From Chrysoporthe austroafricana (taxonomy: Eukaryota > Ascomycota > Sordariomycetes > Diaporthales > Cryphonectriaceae), in contig JYIP02000007.1 of the NCBI GenBank assembly GCA_001051155.2, positions 2,048,342 to 2,112,341 on the forward strand: 64,000 nucleotides of DNA. Reading direction: 5' to 3'. Made by a program: the position numbers and the translations under genes. How positions within the stretch are numbered: the stretch's first letter is position 1; every line of letters begins with the position of its first letter. The notes beneath the pieces were generated by a model. It was given only the letters and a program-made list of their open reading frames with translations, was not told the DNA's origin and searched no databases. This document shows, one piece after another, positions 1 through 11,213 of this stretch.

Positions 1-2
1 CC

Positions 3-371
3 ATCGTGACCGTGTCGCGATGCGTCGGCCAGTCGCTCGTCGCGGCTGAGGCCCTGAAGCAGAAGTACGGCGTCGACGCCGAGGTCATCAACCTGCGCTC
101 CATCAAGCCGCTCGACCTCGAGGCCATCATCAAGTCCGTCAAGAAGACCCACCGCCTCATGGTCGTCGAGAGCGGCTACCCTGCGTTCGGCGTGTCTGCA
201 GAGATTCTGGCGCTCGCCATGGAATACGCGTTTGACTACCTTGATGCCCCCGCCCAGCGCGTCACCGGTGCTGAGGTCCCCACGCCGTATGCCCAGAAGC
301 TGGAGGAGATGAGCTTCCCTACCGAGCCCCTCATCGAGCAGCACGCCGCTAAGCTGCTGAAGCTGCTCTAA
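3..371 (+). CDS. pdb1: Pyruvate dehydrogenase E1 beta subunit, C-terminal part (5' truncated by window edge)
   Basis: The frame is open from the first bases of the window and ends at a TAA at 369-371, giving the last 122 residues of the protein. The visible part is the C-terminal transketolase domain: the segment SRCVGQSLVAAE followed by VINLRSIKPLD and the end GAEVPTPYA..LEEMSFP is typical of mitochondrial E1-beta. The protein pairs with E1-alpha in the matrix pyruvate dehydrogenase complex, which makes acetyl-CoA from pyruvate. The thiamine-diphosphate-binding N-terminal half lies outside the window. The gene converges on zuotin downstream. No intron is visible in this part. Identity is secure from motif recognition; upstream structure is unknown. 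Confidence 0.93.
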   Translation: MVTVSRCVGQSLVAAEALKQKYGVDAEVINLRSIKPLDLEAIIKSVKKTHRLMVVESGYPAFGVSAEILALAMEYAFDYLDAPAQRVTGAEVPTPYAQKLEEMSFPTEPLIEQHAAKLLKLL

Positions 372-1071
372 GGGACGAGTCCGGGTCAAAGATTGATCCC
401 TAGGTGGCATGAAGCGATCGTGTCAGCAGGGAGGATTGTCGCTCGCGGAGGAAGCTCGTCGGGAGTTGATATCCAGGCACGCTTCAGAAAGGGACCGTCA
501 GTCATGAGATAACGGATCGGCGGGCTCTTTCGTCGTTGTTTAGTTGGCATAGACTAGGGAGCGGGCGAGAGAATTCGACTGTACTTCTATATATACTGCT
601 CTGTACCAGATCACCGTTCCAAGTTCTTAGTCAACACATGCGAGGTTGCAGCATATTATGGAATTGTCCTCACGGTCAATCCGGGTCTACATGGTCGGAT
701 CACACAGGCTGGAGCTCTTTGGTTCTTCTAAGAGCTTGGTTAATGTGCTACTCAGGAGACATGGCCTTAGTATCGTTCGTGACGGCTGTGAAAGGTGGTC
801 TACATTGGTCGGAGATATAATTTGGGTTCAGAGGCTCGTTTCCTAGCAAGTAGGGGCAAGAGGCTTGCGTAGCCTCGAGCCATGCGGTAATTAAGATCTC
901 TTAGACAAGGTCGAAATGGTATGAGACAGACACAAGAACAGTAGGTTCACCAGTTATACCATGGGATGGCGTCTGGAGAGACAAAATCTATTCTATGATT
1001 CTCTGTCTAGGAAACTCCCTCCCAAATGACTGGCTTAATATAGAATTCCTCGACCTGCCCCAGTGCGATGT
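372..1071. other. Convergent intergenic spacer
   Basis: This 700-bp stretch separates the 3' ends of the E1-beta gene and zuotin. Reading frames are short and lack family features. It should hold both 3' UTRs; I see no repeat or RNA gene. Confidence 0.6.
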
Positions 1072-2488
1072 CTAAGCTGAAAAGGTCTTGGCATCGCCCT
1101 CCTTGAGCTTGCCGGCACTGACTAGACGGGCGACCTCGTCCTTCCAGACACCCTTGATCTCGTCCGCGACCTTCAGACCATTAAGCTTGCCGGCGAGCGC
1201 AGCGATCTCGTCGGCGTCGATCTTGCCCTGGATTAGCTCGACGTCACCCAGGACAGCATCAATCTGCGCGGCACTGGCATCGCCCGACGCAAAGTAGTTC
1301 GCATCCTTGACACTGCCCTTGAGCACACGCTTGTTCTTCTTGACGGCGTTCTTGGCGGCCTCCTTGGCCTTCTTGTTCGCCTCACGGTCCTGCTTGGCCT
1401 TATCCTCGGCCTCCTTCGCCGCCTTCTCCTCAGCCTCCTTCTTCAGGCGCGCCTCCTCGGCGGCCGCCTTCTCGGCAGCCTCCCTCTCGAGCCTCTTCTT
1501 ATTCTTGGCGGCGTTCTGCTCCTTCTTGAACCGGCGGATGCGCTCATCGCCGGCCATGCAGTCGTCAACCAGCTTTCGCAGGCGGGCATTGTCCTCGGCC
1601 TTCTTCTTCTTGCGGGCGTTGGCATTCTTGCGCTCCATGTGGCGCTTCTGATCGCGGTTCTCGTTGTCATCGGGGACGTCCTCGTCGAGGTACTCGAACG
1701 TGCGCCAGCTATCAAAATTGTACCAGAAATTATAGAACGCGTCCACTTCCTCATATGTGGCGTTGGCGTCGCCGAAGGCCGGCACGGGGTGGATCTTGGA
1801 GAATCGGCCCTCGGCCTTGAAGACCTTGCCCCACAGCTTGTAGAAGTCGGCCTTGGGGTTCTGCAGCTGCTTCTTGGTGGGGGGCTCGACGTCGGCAGCC
1901 TCGTCGACGCTGTCAAACTGCCGCCGCTTGACGGGGTCGAGCAGGATCTCGGTGGCCTTCTGGATGCACTTGAAGAAGCTGTCGTCCTCGGCACGGCCGG
2001 TCGCCGCCTTCTTATCCGGGTGGTGCTTAAGGACCTTCTTGCGGTGGGCACGCTTGATCTGGTCCTCGGTCGCCTTGAAGCGATATTTGGAGAGACCGAG
2101 GACGGCGTAATGATCTTGCTCCTGTTTTTGGCGGCGGTCAGCATCAGTTCGAACGATTTCCTTGCTTGGGCGTCTCGTCCGGGCGGTAAGATACCTTCCA
2201 GTCCTTGGCATCACGCTGCAGCATCATAGGGTCCTCGGGCTCGCTCATCTCGCTGTCATCCTCCTCCTCGACCTTCTTGGCCTTCTCCTGCGCCTGGATG
2301 CGGTCATCCTCAGAGAAGGTCCGCTTGTGGCGAGCACGGCGGGCGTGGGCGAGGAAGTGAGGGCCGACGGGCTCGATGGTGCGCTGGGTAGAGGCACTGA
2401 TCTTGCCGAGCAGCTTGAAATCCTTCTCAGCGGACCAGCCCTCGGGGAGGGCGGGCAGAGGACGGCAGACTAGTGTTGCGGTCGTCAT
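1072..2488 (-). CDS. zuo1: Zuotin, ribosome-associated J-protein
   Basis: Two exons, 2195-2488 and 1072-2121, flank a 73-bp intron (2122-2194; donor GTATCT, a GCTGAC branch site, acceptor CAG) and encode 447 residues, the usual size for fungal zuotin. The N-terminal part is the zuotin-specific lead. The J domain starts at about residue 99, with the HPD tripeptide at 132-134, which stimulates Hsp70 ATPase. The rest carries the zuotin homology region, then a long Lys/Ala/Glu-rich charged helix (about residues 225-345) known in the family to contact the ribosome, and a C-terminal helical bundle. In the family the protein works with Ssz1 and Ssb as the ribosome-associated complex on nascent chains in the cytosol. 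The start at 2488 follows a purine-rich leader and gives the conserved N-terminus. Confidence 0.93.
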
Positions 2489-3263
2489 TTTGTCGTGTGA
2501 GAGGCGACAAAAGATTGTTGACGATCGGCGGAAGTGGTGGTGGTGGTGAGAAGAGAAGAGCGGTCTTGGTTTAAGGCCGGCAGGGTTTGGAGACTTTTTT
2601 TTTTTTCTTCCAGAATGGCATCCCGCTCTTTCTAGATCTACGCCCGCGCGCTAGTACCACCCCCCAATTTTCACCTTCCTACAAACTGGGCATCAATGTG
2701 GCTCATGCGCGACTTGCACCGAACTCGACCACATTCTTAAGCACCACCGAGCAGTCTCGAGTCTTAACAGTCTCCCGCGACTCATATGTCTTGGGAATGC
2801 TGGAGGCCAGTTAGACCAGCCTTTCAGCTCCAGAAGACTACCGATAGAACGGGATCACTCTTTGAGGCTGGGCCACGAGGCGACCATCTCACGTCTCAAA
2901 AAAGACGTCCCTTTGCTAGCTCAACGGCAACGCAGGATGTCAAACTGGGATCCCACGAACGAGTAAATGCAGACGGAGCCGGTCGTCATGACCTGGAGGG
3001 TCCGGAAGTGGATCATCAAGACTACACACTGCCGTTCCTTAGGTCAATGCTGCCAAAGTCGTAGGATCGCGACCGAGTACAGAGCCGAAGTTGCGGGACA
3101 TCGTTGGCGAAGTTGGACATATACTATTTTCATTTATACAGCTGTAGAACGTTTACGTAAGGGTATATGTAAGTGACGAAAGCCGACCCCGGAACACCCG
3201 CCCAGAGGACTACCGCTGAGGTATCACTCATCCCATCAAGCACAAGATCTCGTCACCATCAGC
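2489..3263. other. Spacer: zuotin upstream region and RGS-gene 3' side
   Basis: This 775-bp stretch holds the zuotin promoter side and the 3' flank of the RGS gene. A T-run at about 2594-2605 is the only simple-sequence feature. Short frames on the plus strand show no family signature. Confidence 0.5.
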
Positions 3264-4763
3264 TCAGCGATGGTACGTTTCCTTCCAGATGGGCAAAAAG
3301 ATGAAGAGCAGAACCCCTAGCAGACCCGCTATCACGCCGGCGGTTCCACACTGGAACAGAATCATCCGCTGCAGCCTCCTTAGGTGCTTGTCCTCCACCT
3401 TGAACTTCCGATCGTGGGCCACCGTCTTGTCCATGAACTTCTTAAACTTGCCCAGCCAGCCCTTGGGCCCTGATGAGTTCGTCACGACCGACGCACCATC
3501 ATCAAACCTCTCCCACGGTAAGGCCTGCCTCTTCGACATTGACAGCATCACCATGCACATCCCCTGTGTCCCGACCAGCAGGAGGGTCACACCCATCTGC
3601 CACAGCGGAAACACATAAAAGCAGGTCCACCGCGTATGCGCACCGCGGAACGGGTGGAAAGCCTGGAGCAGGACCACCAGCAGCCCGGCAATGATGTCCA
3701 GGATCCCGATCAGGTTCCCTACACAGATCGTCTCGTACGTTCCCGTCGATACACCCACGCTCACGAAGTTCCGGTGCGAACAGTTCTTCATCACTTCGTA
3801 GATGTGGTCCGCCACCGGCTTGAGGTGCCGTGGGTCGGATGAGTGCTCGAGCTGCTGCAGCACGCGCTGGCGCAGGGCATGCGAGATGTTGAGCTCCTTC
3901 TCGGCACCTGGGAGCAGGAACGTCGCTAAGGCGGAGTCGAGCTCGGCGCGGTTCTCCTTCAGCGAAGACTTGCTAGAGGGCCTGCCGAATACAGGAGTGG
4001 GATCCGGAGACGGTTGTCGTTCGACATCTCCGCTCTCACCGATGGGTTCCAGACGACAGAACCCTTCGGCACAGTCTGTGTGATTTTGTCTCCGGAGCCA
4101 GTGCGGAACGAACACGCTCCACATCGACTTGTTTTTGGCCGCTTGGGCGCAAGGCGACTCGAGGTGTACTATCCTCCTCTCGAGGTCAATCCTTGATTTT
4201 GAGGCTTCCTTGCCTGGGAGAGGCGTCAGTACCAAGGCTTACACGGGGTCCGGCGCGGATGGGCGGCTGCTTACTTCTGTAGATGGAAGCAATGCTCGAG
4301 ATATCTGTCTCTGTCGAGTGAGTCCTGGCCGGCCGCTTGACATCGGTGGATATTCTATCCCTCAATTCGTCTGGGTAGTTCGCGTTATAGTTCTTGTACC
4401 TGCACATGCGGTCAGCCGCAGATCATTACGCGGTGTCACATCGGGTCCCCGCCTCTTTTCCACATCGAAACGAGCAGCCTCGGAGCGGAGAACTCACCAC
4501 AGGTAAAATTCGAGGTTCTCAGACGAGTGCTCGATATGCTTGAGATACAGAAAGAAGTCGTGCAGCGACATGGGGCTGCACGTCTTGTTGTCCAGCACCC
4601 TGTCCAGCGATAGTCGGCTCGGGATCGAGGCGAAAGCCTGCGTCGGGCTCCTCGGCCTGTGTCTTGGGATCAGGCTCTCGTCGTTCGCCATGCGGGTGTA
4701 GTCGTTGATATCGCGCCATTCTGGCTTCTTGTACCACAGCTTCAGCCAGCCCGGGACCGACAT
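3264..4763 (-). CDS. RGS-domain protein with C-terminal transmembrane segments (Rax1-like architecture)
   Basis: Three exons (4498-4763, 4275-4399, 3264-4213) with introns of 98 and 61 bp encode 446 residues. The first intron splits the codon for Trp in the segment FYLWYKNYN, which confirms the join. An RGS fold is split across the protein: LHDFFLYLKHIEHSSENLEFYLW opens it and the segment FLLPGAEKELNI..LRQRVLQQL belongs to its second half after a long insertion, as in fungal Rax1/RgsB-type proteins. Three hydrophobic segments follow (IGILDIIAGLLVVLLQAF; FPLWQMGVTLLLVGTQGMCMVML; GTAGVIAGLLGVLLFIFLPIW). RGS domains speed GTP hydrolysis by G-alpha; the membrane-bound fungal type is linked to polarity and signalling. 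Which paralogue this is cannot be settled by eye, so no symbol is given. Confidence 0.85.
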
Positions 4764-4976
4764 GGTATTCCGTGCCGTCGTCTACTCGACTTGGAATTCC
4801 GGGAATTCGGTCCAGCACCTGGGTACACCCAGCGACCGGGAGAGGACGTCGTCAGGGTATTATCGCGTCGATTGCGGTCCTGGGCCCCTCAAGACCTGTT
4901 TTCATCAGGATTCCGCTGATCCTCTATTGAGCAGGGATTCGGATCCGCCCTGCGGCGCAGATGGATCGTCCTTTTT
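4764..4976 (-). promoter_or_regulatory. Upstream region of the RGS gene
   Basis: This is the immediate 5' flank of the minus-strand RGS gene. I see no defined operator or TATA element that can be assigned with confidence. Confidence 0.3.
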
Positions 4977-5207
4977 CTAAGTTTGGTAGTGCATGTAATC
5001 GGGTAAGATGTGGACCACAATTGGGATGTGTCCGGCTGCGCCGCAACAATGGAGGAGCGTCTCTTGTTTCGCTTCATGTACTGTGCTGTTTCCATGGAAC
5101 ATATGGAGAACGGCTCTATGCTCGTTGCCGTCGACGAACCCGCCACAAATCCCCACCAAGGACTGCGAAACGAGATAGACTCTCCCATAGCAGGGCAGTC
5201 GCTTCAC
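4977..5207 (-). pseudogene. Possible ankyrin-repeat remnant
   Basis: The minus-strand frame reads ..GGFVDGNEHRAVLHMF.. and then ETLLHCCGAAGHIPIVVHIL, which resembles the ankyrin pattern T-LH-A-GH-IV-LL. Only one recognisable repeat is present, the frame is closed on both sides and no in-frame partner exon was found. I read it as a decayed fragment; chance similarity is possible. Confidence 0.25.
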
Positions 5208-5543
5208 CTGCCGGCGTCATTGCACGGGAAGCGATACAACAAGCTTGCTCCGGCGGCGCCCGTGCTCAGTGCCGAGCTCTCGCTGCCGGGTCCGACGTGG
5301 CCCATCTGGGAAGGTCGGCCGTGCTCAATCTTAAGGGCCCTCCCCTGTGAGCCAACACTATCGTGAGATCGAAACCGCTCGCTTACGGATTGCGTGCGTT
5401 TCGGTGGTCAGACCTCGGCGTACACGGTCCACAAGCCACTCCTCACGTCCTGATGGTCCCACACAAATCTAGATCCCTCTAGGCCCCGACAGGGCCTCTG
5501 TCTTGGATCACTCGCAGAACCGACGGCGATCGTCCGCTTTTAT

Positions 5544-5909
5544 TCATCCTTGCCTCACGTGGAGGTCGCCCCGCCCTCGTGGCTGCGGGTGGGGTTGACT
5601 CTTAAGCGACGGCTGTGGCTCTCCACCTGCATTGGCCGGGGCCCGTTCGATGCCACGAGGGCTGCCGCTTATCCAGCAGACGAACTGCACGACGCCTGGC
5701 TCTGCATAGTATTTAAGGAGAGCAGATAAGAGTCCGTCCGAATTCAGATCTTGCGGCAGGAGAGTCTCCCTAAGGAGCGGGCTATTAATTAGTATCTCCT
5801 CACGGTTGGCCGGCTTAGCACCAAGGCTAAGAGCCGCCAACTGGCCGTCACGCTTCCTTCGCCTGAGCTTTTGGCACTCGTGGCAAATTACCTTACAATA
5901 CAGTACCAA
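5544..5909 (-). pseudogene. Unrecognised coding-like fragment
   Basis: A minus-strand frame of about 120 codons has protein-like composition: a CHECQKLRRRKRD segment near its start, then a stretch predicted to be helical (EEILINSPLLRETLLPQDL) and LLSALLKYYAEPGVVQFVCW, then a Pro/Gln-rich end. It has no proper ATG; a GTAATT donor-like site lies at its 5' end. It could be a last exon of a lost or unrecognised gene. No family is identified. Confidence 0.25.
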
Positions 5910-7383
5910 CGGAGGACCTGGGCCTCGGTGTGCGATGACGGGTCACGTAAGCACAGTCTTCGCCCCTCGATATATCCTCTCTCGGCTTGTCTCTCGGACC
6001 TGTCAAGTTCAGCGCTCATCTTCCGCTTGACCTTGCTTGCATTTGTTCCCTCTTCCGAATACCGAAGCACTCACACCCTCCCCCACATCATCCAAAAAAA
6101 GAAAGCCACGTGGTCGCCAACGATGCGCACACCCACCGTGTTAGGAAGCAGCTGAGCTCTCCTTCGGCGGCCGAGCGGAGGAGCACCACGGACGCACCGC
6201 GCCCGGGGATGCCGTATGGCTTGTTCATCCAATCCGTACCACGCTCGTGGTGCTGACGCTTTTGTCATCCGTGCATCGGTTTGAAAGACGACTCGCATTC
6301 AAACAAAGCAAAACCAATAAAAGAGAAAAAGACGGGGATGATGCTCTCTAGTCCCCCGCGTCATCGCGCACGTATTGGGGTATATCACGAATCTAGCGCC
6401 CTGATGTTCGTGCCTTGACAGATAGCTGGCTGGGCCGGCATGGCGACCTTGCAAGCGCTAGGTGCAGAGACCACCAGTCCTTGCGCTGTATGTGATGTGT
6501 GCTGGCTGGTGTTGAGGTATGCATAAGAATCCGATAGCAGGTCAACGCCGCGAGATAAGAATGCGAACTTGTTCAGGTGTCTGAGATCTACTGTTATTCT
6601 CAGTAGAGAGACCTGTTCTGTTCTCCAGTAACTAATTTCATAGCCAAATCTCAGCCTTCTGGCATCTACAGAAAACTGTCGCGTAGGGAACAGATGACAG
6701 GAGGTAGTCCGTGCTCAGTAGGTGCCGCCAGGTGCTGCTGCCGACGGTAGGTCGCACGCGGTGCTGCTGGTGCATCAAGACCCTTGCTAGTAAGAACGAT
6801 GCTACACTGTCCAGGAGGACAGTTGAGAAAGGGTACCCCAACGTACTATGTAACATATTTCCCTGTTTGACCTCTTAACATCTCTCAGCGACATCAAGGA
6901 CAGACGACCTTCAATGCACCAACTCGAATCGGCACTCCTTCTAGAAGCCGTATTGCGTTCTAAGGACGAGGATCCGTAGCCACCAGGGTAACTGGACATT
7001 TTTTTCCTAAGAAATAGGAGCCTATGCTATCTGAGCTCACTGCGATAGCCTCACAACGACGATTCAAAATAGTACTAAGCACATATTGAGCTGAATTAGT
7101 TAGCCTCGGATGTAGAACCCATATATACAATGTGGCATCAAGGTTGTTTTTAGCCGTATTCCGTTCTCCTCAACATTATCTTACAGCCTGCCATATTTTC
7201 CAAGTCCTTGTTCAGATTCGAGAGTATAAAAGTAACCAGCTGGATACACGTGTGAGGCCAGCAGACCCTCCTACTATAGATAACAAGATCAAAGCCTATT
7301 TGTATAAGTTTAGGTCCGAGTTGATACTAACGACGATTTGGGTCCTGGACTGTACTTTAATACTAGAAGGTGATGGGGATGTC
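5910..7383. other. Gene-poor spacer
   Basis: Only short, interrupted frames are present on both strands. One minus-strand segment at 6802-6999 starts with ATG and has an SSYPGGYGSSS opening, but I could not connect it to a downstream exon. No repeats or RNA genes were recognised. Confidence 0.4.
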
Positions 7384-8205
7384 TCAAAACTTGATGCGAA
7401 TTGAATTAAGAGCCCCATGGCAAAGAGAGGAACCCCGGTATTGAGTAGCGTATTGGGAGCTTGCCACACAAACAACTAGCCCAAACACAGCTGTGACTGA
7501 CTGGTTCCCAGTATGGCCCGTATGCGCTGGCAGTGATCTGTATAGCAGCGAGGATGTTTGAGAGCTGTAGATTGCTGTGTTGCAAGGCAGATAAAAGCTG
7601 TATCTGTCATTAGGCTTCCGTATCATAGCCCCTTTAGTCGCCCAGTGCAAGCTGGCAAGACTCTGCCACGAGAAAGCTGTGCTAACTACGCTTGCAAAGA
7701 AACTGCACTGAAAGCCCGTGGTTAACACACCTAATTTGGAGCACTGTTCCAGATCATGGAGCAGCGTCGGGATATCCTTACGGTGAAACCCAACGAAAAA
7801 ATCTTCAGCGAGCTTGCTTTCGGCCCACGAGATTGTGAGCTCGTCCGCGCGCGTCATTCTAGACGTTGTATGCCAGCTTAGATGTCTCGCCGCATTCATC
7901 TAAAGAAATTCTTCGATGGACTCCGATGTCAGGGGCCAGGAAGTGAAGATGAGCGTAATTGTGCTCTACGCATTTGTCCAGACGTTCGAAAAGCCGTTCA
8001 TGATAAAAATCGCAGCACTTTGCCACGATGTTGATCTGATCGTAGCTATGCTCCTTCTTTGATTTGTAGAGGGAAGTTTCCTCTACGTTAGTTGAACATT
8101 CAAAGAACCAGAGGATACTTTTAGGTCTTCATACTTCGTCGTCTCAAGAACTGTATCCCAGAAGGCTTTTGCCAACGAAACATATCGTGTGCTCTTCATT
8201 CAAAA
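7384..8205 (-). pseudogene. Frameshifted coding remnant, unrecognised family
   Basis: Three consecutive minus-strand frames have protein-like content but do not join cleanly. The first runs from an ATG at about 8205 (..LAKAFWDTVLETTKYEDLK). The second, about 8115-7865, contains KSILWFFECS, SYDQINIVAKCCDFYHERLF and HLHFLAPDIGVHRRIS and ends in a TAG. The third, about 7860-7384, contains ADELTISWAESKLAEDFFVG and IPTLLHDLEQCSKLG. The order and strand suggest a single former gene with at least two frame breaks. A 36-38-bp intron (GTATCC..CTAAC..TAG) could explain the first break but is shorter than the other introns here. Function is unknown; a split gene rather than a pseudogene cannot be excluded. 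Confidence 0.45.
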
Positions 8206-8460
8206 TATTGCGTCTCGGCGGCGTATATGACGTAGAGCGTCATAATAAGTCCTATAATGGATTGCGGAGAGCAGTAATACTATGTAACGTCACTAACGTG
8301 AAAAACAACGCAGTCGCGCATAATGACAACAGACTTAATATTGCTAGCCCCATGCTAACATCAAATTATCGGAATTTATTATCAAAACAATCGGAAGTAG
8401 CATGCAGATGAGCAGGAAGCGTATCTATAGGTAGTTCGGTATCAATCTCTATGCGAACTT

Positions 8461-9724
8461 CTAAACAACTTTTGGCCAACCATCTGTGAACTCCAGTCTA
8501 TTCCATCCGAACCGGTATCCCATTTCAATTTCACCAGTCTCGTTGTTCCTAGGGACTTTCACGTGTTCAAGAGTCAGCAGCTTGGAACTGCAGCTTCGAG
8601 GTGAGAAACAGTCACAATAATGGGTCCTGCTCACCATAGTGGTAGTAAAGTATGGGCCCTTGGGCTTCCTCATCGTCCATAACGCCCTGCCCCCCAGGAG
8701 CGAAAATGCTTCCATGAGTGGCCAGAATCTGCGTTCCGCCATTGTCGGTCAAGCAATCTCTATCATTCTTATCAACAAATCCACCGCGAGGCCTAGGAGA
8801 CCGGCAGACCATGACGCGGTATGGATCATTAATAGCTTGAGTCCAGCTCCGTTTGAAATGGCAACAGATCCCACTCGAGAAAAACAGATAGTACCACCCG
8901 TCACGGAAGTACTGGAACGAGGCCTCAGTTCGATCTTTGATTCCTGTGGAGATACTCGTTGTATTATGCTCCAGGTGCGTCATCTCAGCCATGGCATCCT
9001 CGGTCAGGTTGATCGGCGGGTCCGTCAGTGGCACCTGGAACAAACCGGTCTGATAGGACCCGAATGAAAGATAGTTCTGGCGAGTTGTGTTCGTGGAACT
9101 CTCAACAGTCAGGAGAGAGGGGTCGAGAATGTTATATTTAAACTGCCATGTGATTTTCAGTCGACCGTGGTATATCCAACTTCCGTGCTCCATGGTGTGA
9201 GAGGAGCGCACGTAAACACTGGAATCGTGCCACCACTTATGCGCCTCAGGATTAGTAACGCCGAGTTTATCGTAGTTCAAATGATGATTGTGGAACATGT
9301 AGTAGGTGCCGTTGAGAAAATACACCTGGGGTGCGCCAGCCTGTTGGTTGATCATGGCAAATGGGCTCTTTGTCCATGGCCCGTACAGAGAATTTGATGT
9401 CCACACGGTGCCATTTGGTTCTCCAAACGCGCCAGTCGTGAAGAGGAACAGCTTTCCGTCAGACACGCGACGTATTAGAGAAGGATCCATGGTCCTCCAA
9501 TTTTGATTGTTGGGTATGGTGCCATTCAGTGGCTCAGGGTCTGGATATGCGTTTTCTGGAGGCTCGTCGGGTGCAATAGGCATGCTCTTCTTGCGCATCA
9601 AGGTGAAGGCCAGGGCTAGCGCAATAGTAAGCGCTATAGCGAGGGCCGCGGCGAGCATCGATAAGGTCTTCCTTTTCTTTCGCCGCTGCATGAGGATTCT
9701 AGCCGTCGAGCTGAACGTGACCAT
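8461..9724 (-). CDS. Glycoside hydrolase family 43 protein with N-terminal membrane anchor
   Basis: Two exons (8635-9724 and 8461-8555) with a 79-bp intron (8556-8634; donor GTGAGC, branch GCTGACTC, acceptor AAG) encode 394 residues. Residues about 21-43 form one hydrophobic segment after a basic RRKKRK stretch, which fits a type II signal anchor with the catalytic domain outside the cytosol. The GH43 five-bladed propeller fold is indicated by the expected acidic triad: Asp80 in WRTMDPSLI (base), Asp201 in NILDPSLL (pKa modulator) and Glu267 in DRTEASF (acid). YYHY near the splice site and GWNRLEFTDGWP at the end match the family's C-terminal pattern. Related fungal enzymes act on arabinan or arabinosyl/xylosyl side chains; the substrate here is not determined. 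The gene stands alone in a gene-poor stretch. Confidence 0.85.
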
Positions 9725-10619
9725 AATGTAGCGGTGGATTGGAAGCGTATGTTTTTCTTCATCTCGCCGATGGAAAAAGTACCACAGCGTTTCTAAGAGC
9801 TACTCAGTAATTTTCAACGCTCGAATAGCCTTGCAAGCTGAACCGAGATAAATAGCTGGAACTGCGCGAATATTATACAGCGTGGCTGCGGCACGGAGCT
9901 GAGTGCCGATCCTTGCAGGGCTAGATATAAAGCCAGCCAGTGACAAGCTGTCGTCCACTAATGCATGACCTGAGTACCACCTCGTGTCGTTGCAGCTTAA
10001 AGAGAGGCTGTGCTGCGCCGTTGGCAGGCAATTACTCGCTCATCTTCTCTAGCTTTACGCTATTTGCCGAACTCCGGCTGCTGTAACGGGGTGAAACTCG
10101 TCGAGTGGCTGACTGATTCTCTTTACTTCTCCATGAAGCCACGTATCAGCGTAAGGGTTTCGCTTCTCCTTTAGCTCCGCTGATTCTTGAATAGATGTTG
10201 AGCACATGCAGTGCGCTTGGTTTTCATCAAGTGACTGGCACTTAAGTATTCTCCTGAACTGGCTGCTTGTGAATCAGTGCCACCGAATTCCACGATCAGA
10301 TCTATCTGCGGCAGAAGGCAGCCTGAGCAACACGCAAGTATTAGCTGCATTTAACTGATCTTTAGCTATCTTACTTCACCAGGAATTCTTATTCATGACA
10401 GACCTGACTGAAAAAATCGAGAATATGACTGGAATAGCATGAGCGCCAGGCTTTGTAGTCCTGCTGTTTAGAAAATATAAAATGCCATCGCGTATTTAGC
10501 AAGACCATTCTTCGCGTATTAGATACCTGCGCTCATCTTGCAACATTTCATGGTGTCACTACAAAATCTGTTAACATCACATACTTCAGTTAATACAGCA
10601 AACTCGAATTGGCGCTAAG
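9725..10619. other. Spacer with divergent upstream regions
   Basis: This 895-bp stretch lies between the divergently transcribed GH43 gene and the orphan gene at 10620. It is AT-richer than the genes and holds no long frame. A TATA-like ATATAAA sits near 10477-10483 on the plus strand, about 140 bp before the next start. Confidence 0.35.
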
Positions 10620-11213
10620 ATGTCTAAATCAATTCGAAAAATAGAGGACCTGGGGTACGCATACCGACCTAGCTACACCTACTTGTCACCAAATACAGAG
10701 CCACTGTGGCGGATCTACGTGCCTGGCTCACCACGCGAGATTTCGATAGTTCTTCTCGGGGCTGACCCTCGCAATGGCGTAGTCACAATATATGAAGCCT
10801 GGAACAAGCGAGATGACGGATTGCGACGATTGCGGCTGCGCGACATGATCCTGAGCTTTTGGAAACACAAAGCGGGCCAAGATGTTGACAAGCTGAAGGC
10901 CATAAAATACGACACAGTGATAGAAGCCACGATAATGCCAATGTTGAGGAGAATTTTTGATGAGCTGTCCCTGGGCATGGGCCCTGGGCTGCCCGTCTAC
11001 ATATCAGCAACTGGAGAAAGTGCTGCTGAGCGCTTGGCCTTTCGAGACCTACATCAAATAGGCCCTTTTGGCAATGGTGCTCAGAAAATGTTAAATGAGT
11101 ATCGTGAGCTCAGGGGGAAGAAAATTACTTCGCTGATGATCGAGGAAAGCAGTTCGTCCGCAGTCTCTCCGGATCTTCATCACCTCTGGATTTTTATCGA
11201 TAAGAAAAAATAG
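10620..11213 (+). CDS. Hypothetical fungal protein, 197 residues
   Basis: A single uninterrupted frame starts at an ATG preceded by GCTAAG and stops at TAG. No signal peptide or membrane segment is seen. The protein looks globular: it opens with basic residues and a Tyr-rich stretch, followed by a beta-rich segment (ISIVLLGADPRNGVVTIYEA), a charged helix (RRLRLRDMILSFWKHK), a further beta stretch (LPVYISATGES) and a helical end. I do not recognise a family. The codon choice and composition look coding despite the AT-rich surroundings, so it is probably a lineage-restricted gene. Confidence 0.6.
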   Translation: MSKSIRKIEDLGYAYRPSYTYLSPNTEPLWRIYVPGSPREISIVLLGADPRNGVVTIYEAWNKRDDGLRRLRLRDMILSFWKHKAGQDVDKLKAIKYDTVIEATIMPMLRRIFDELSLGMGPGLPVYISATGESAAERLAFRDLHQIGPFGNGAQKMLNEYRELRGKKITSLMIEESSSSAVSPDLHHLWIFIDKKK

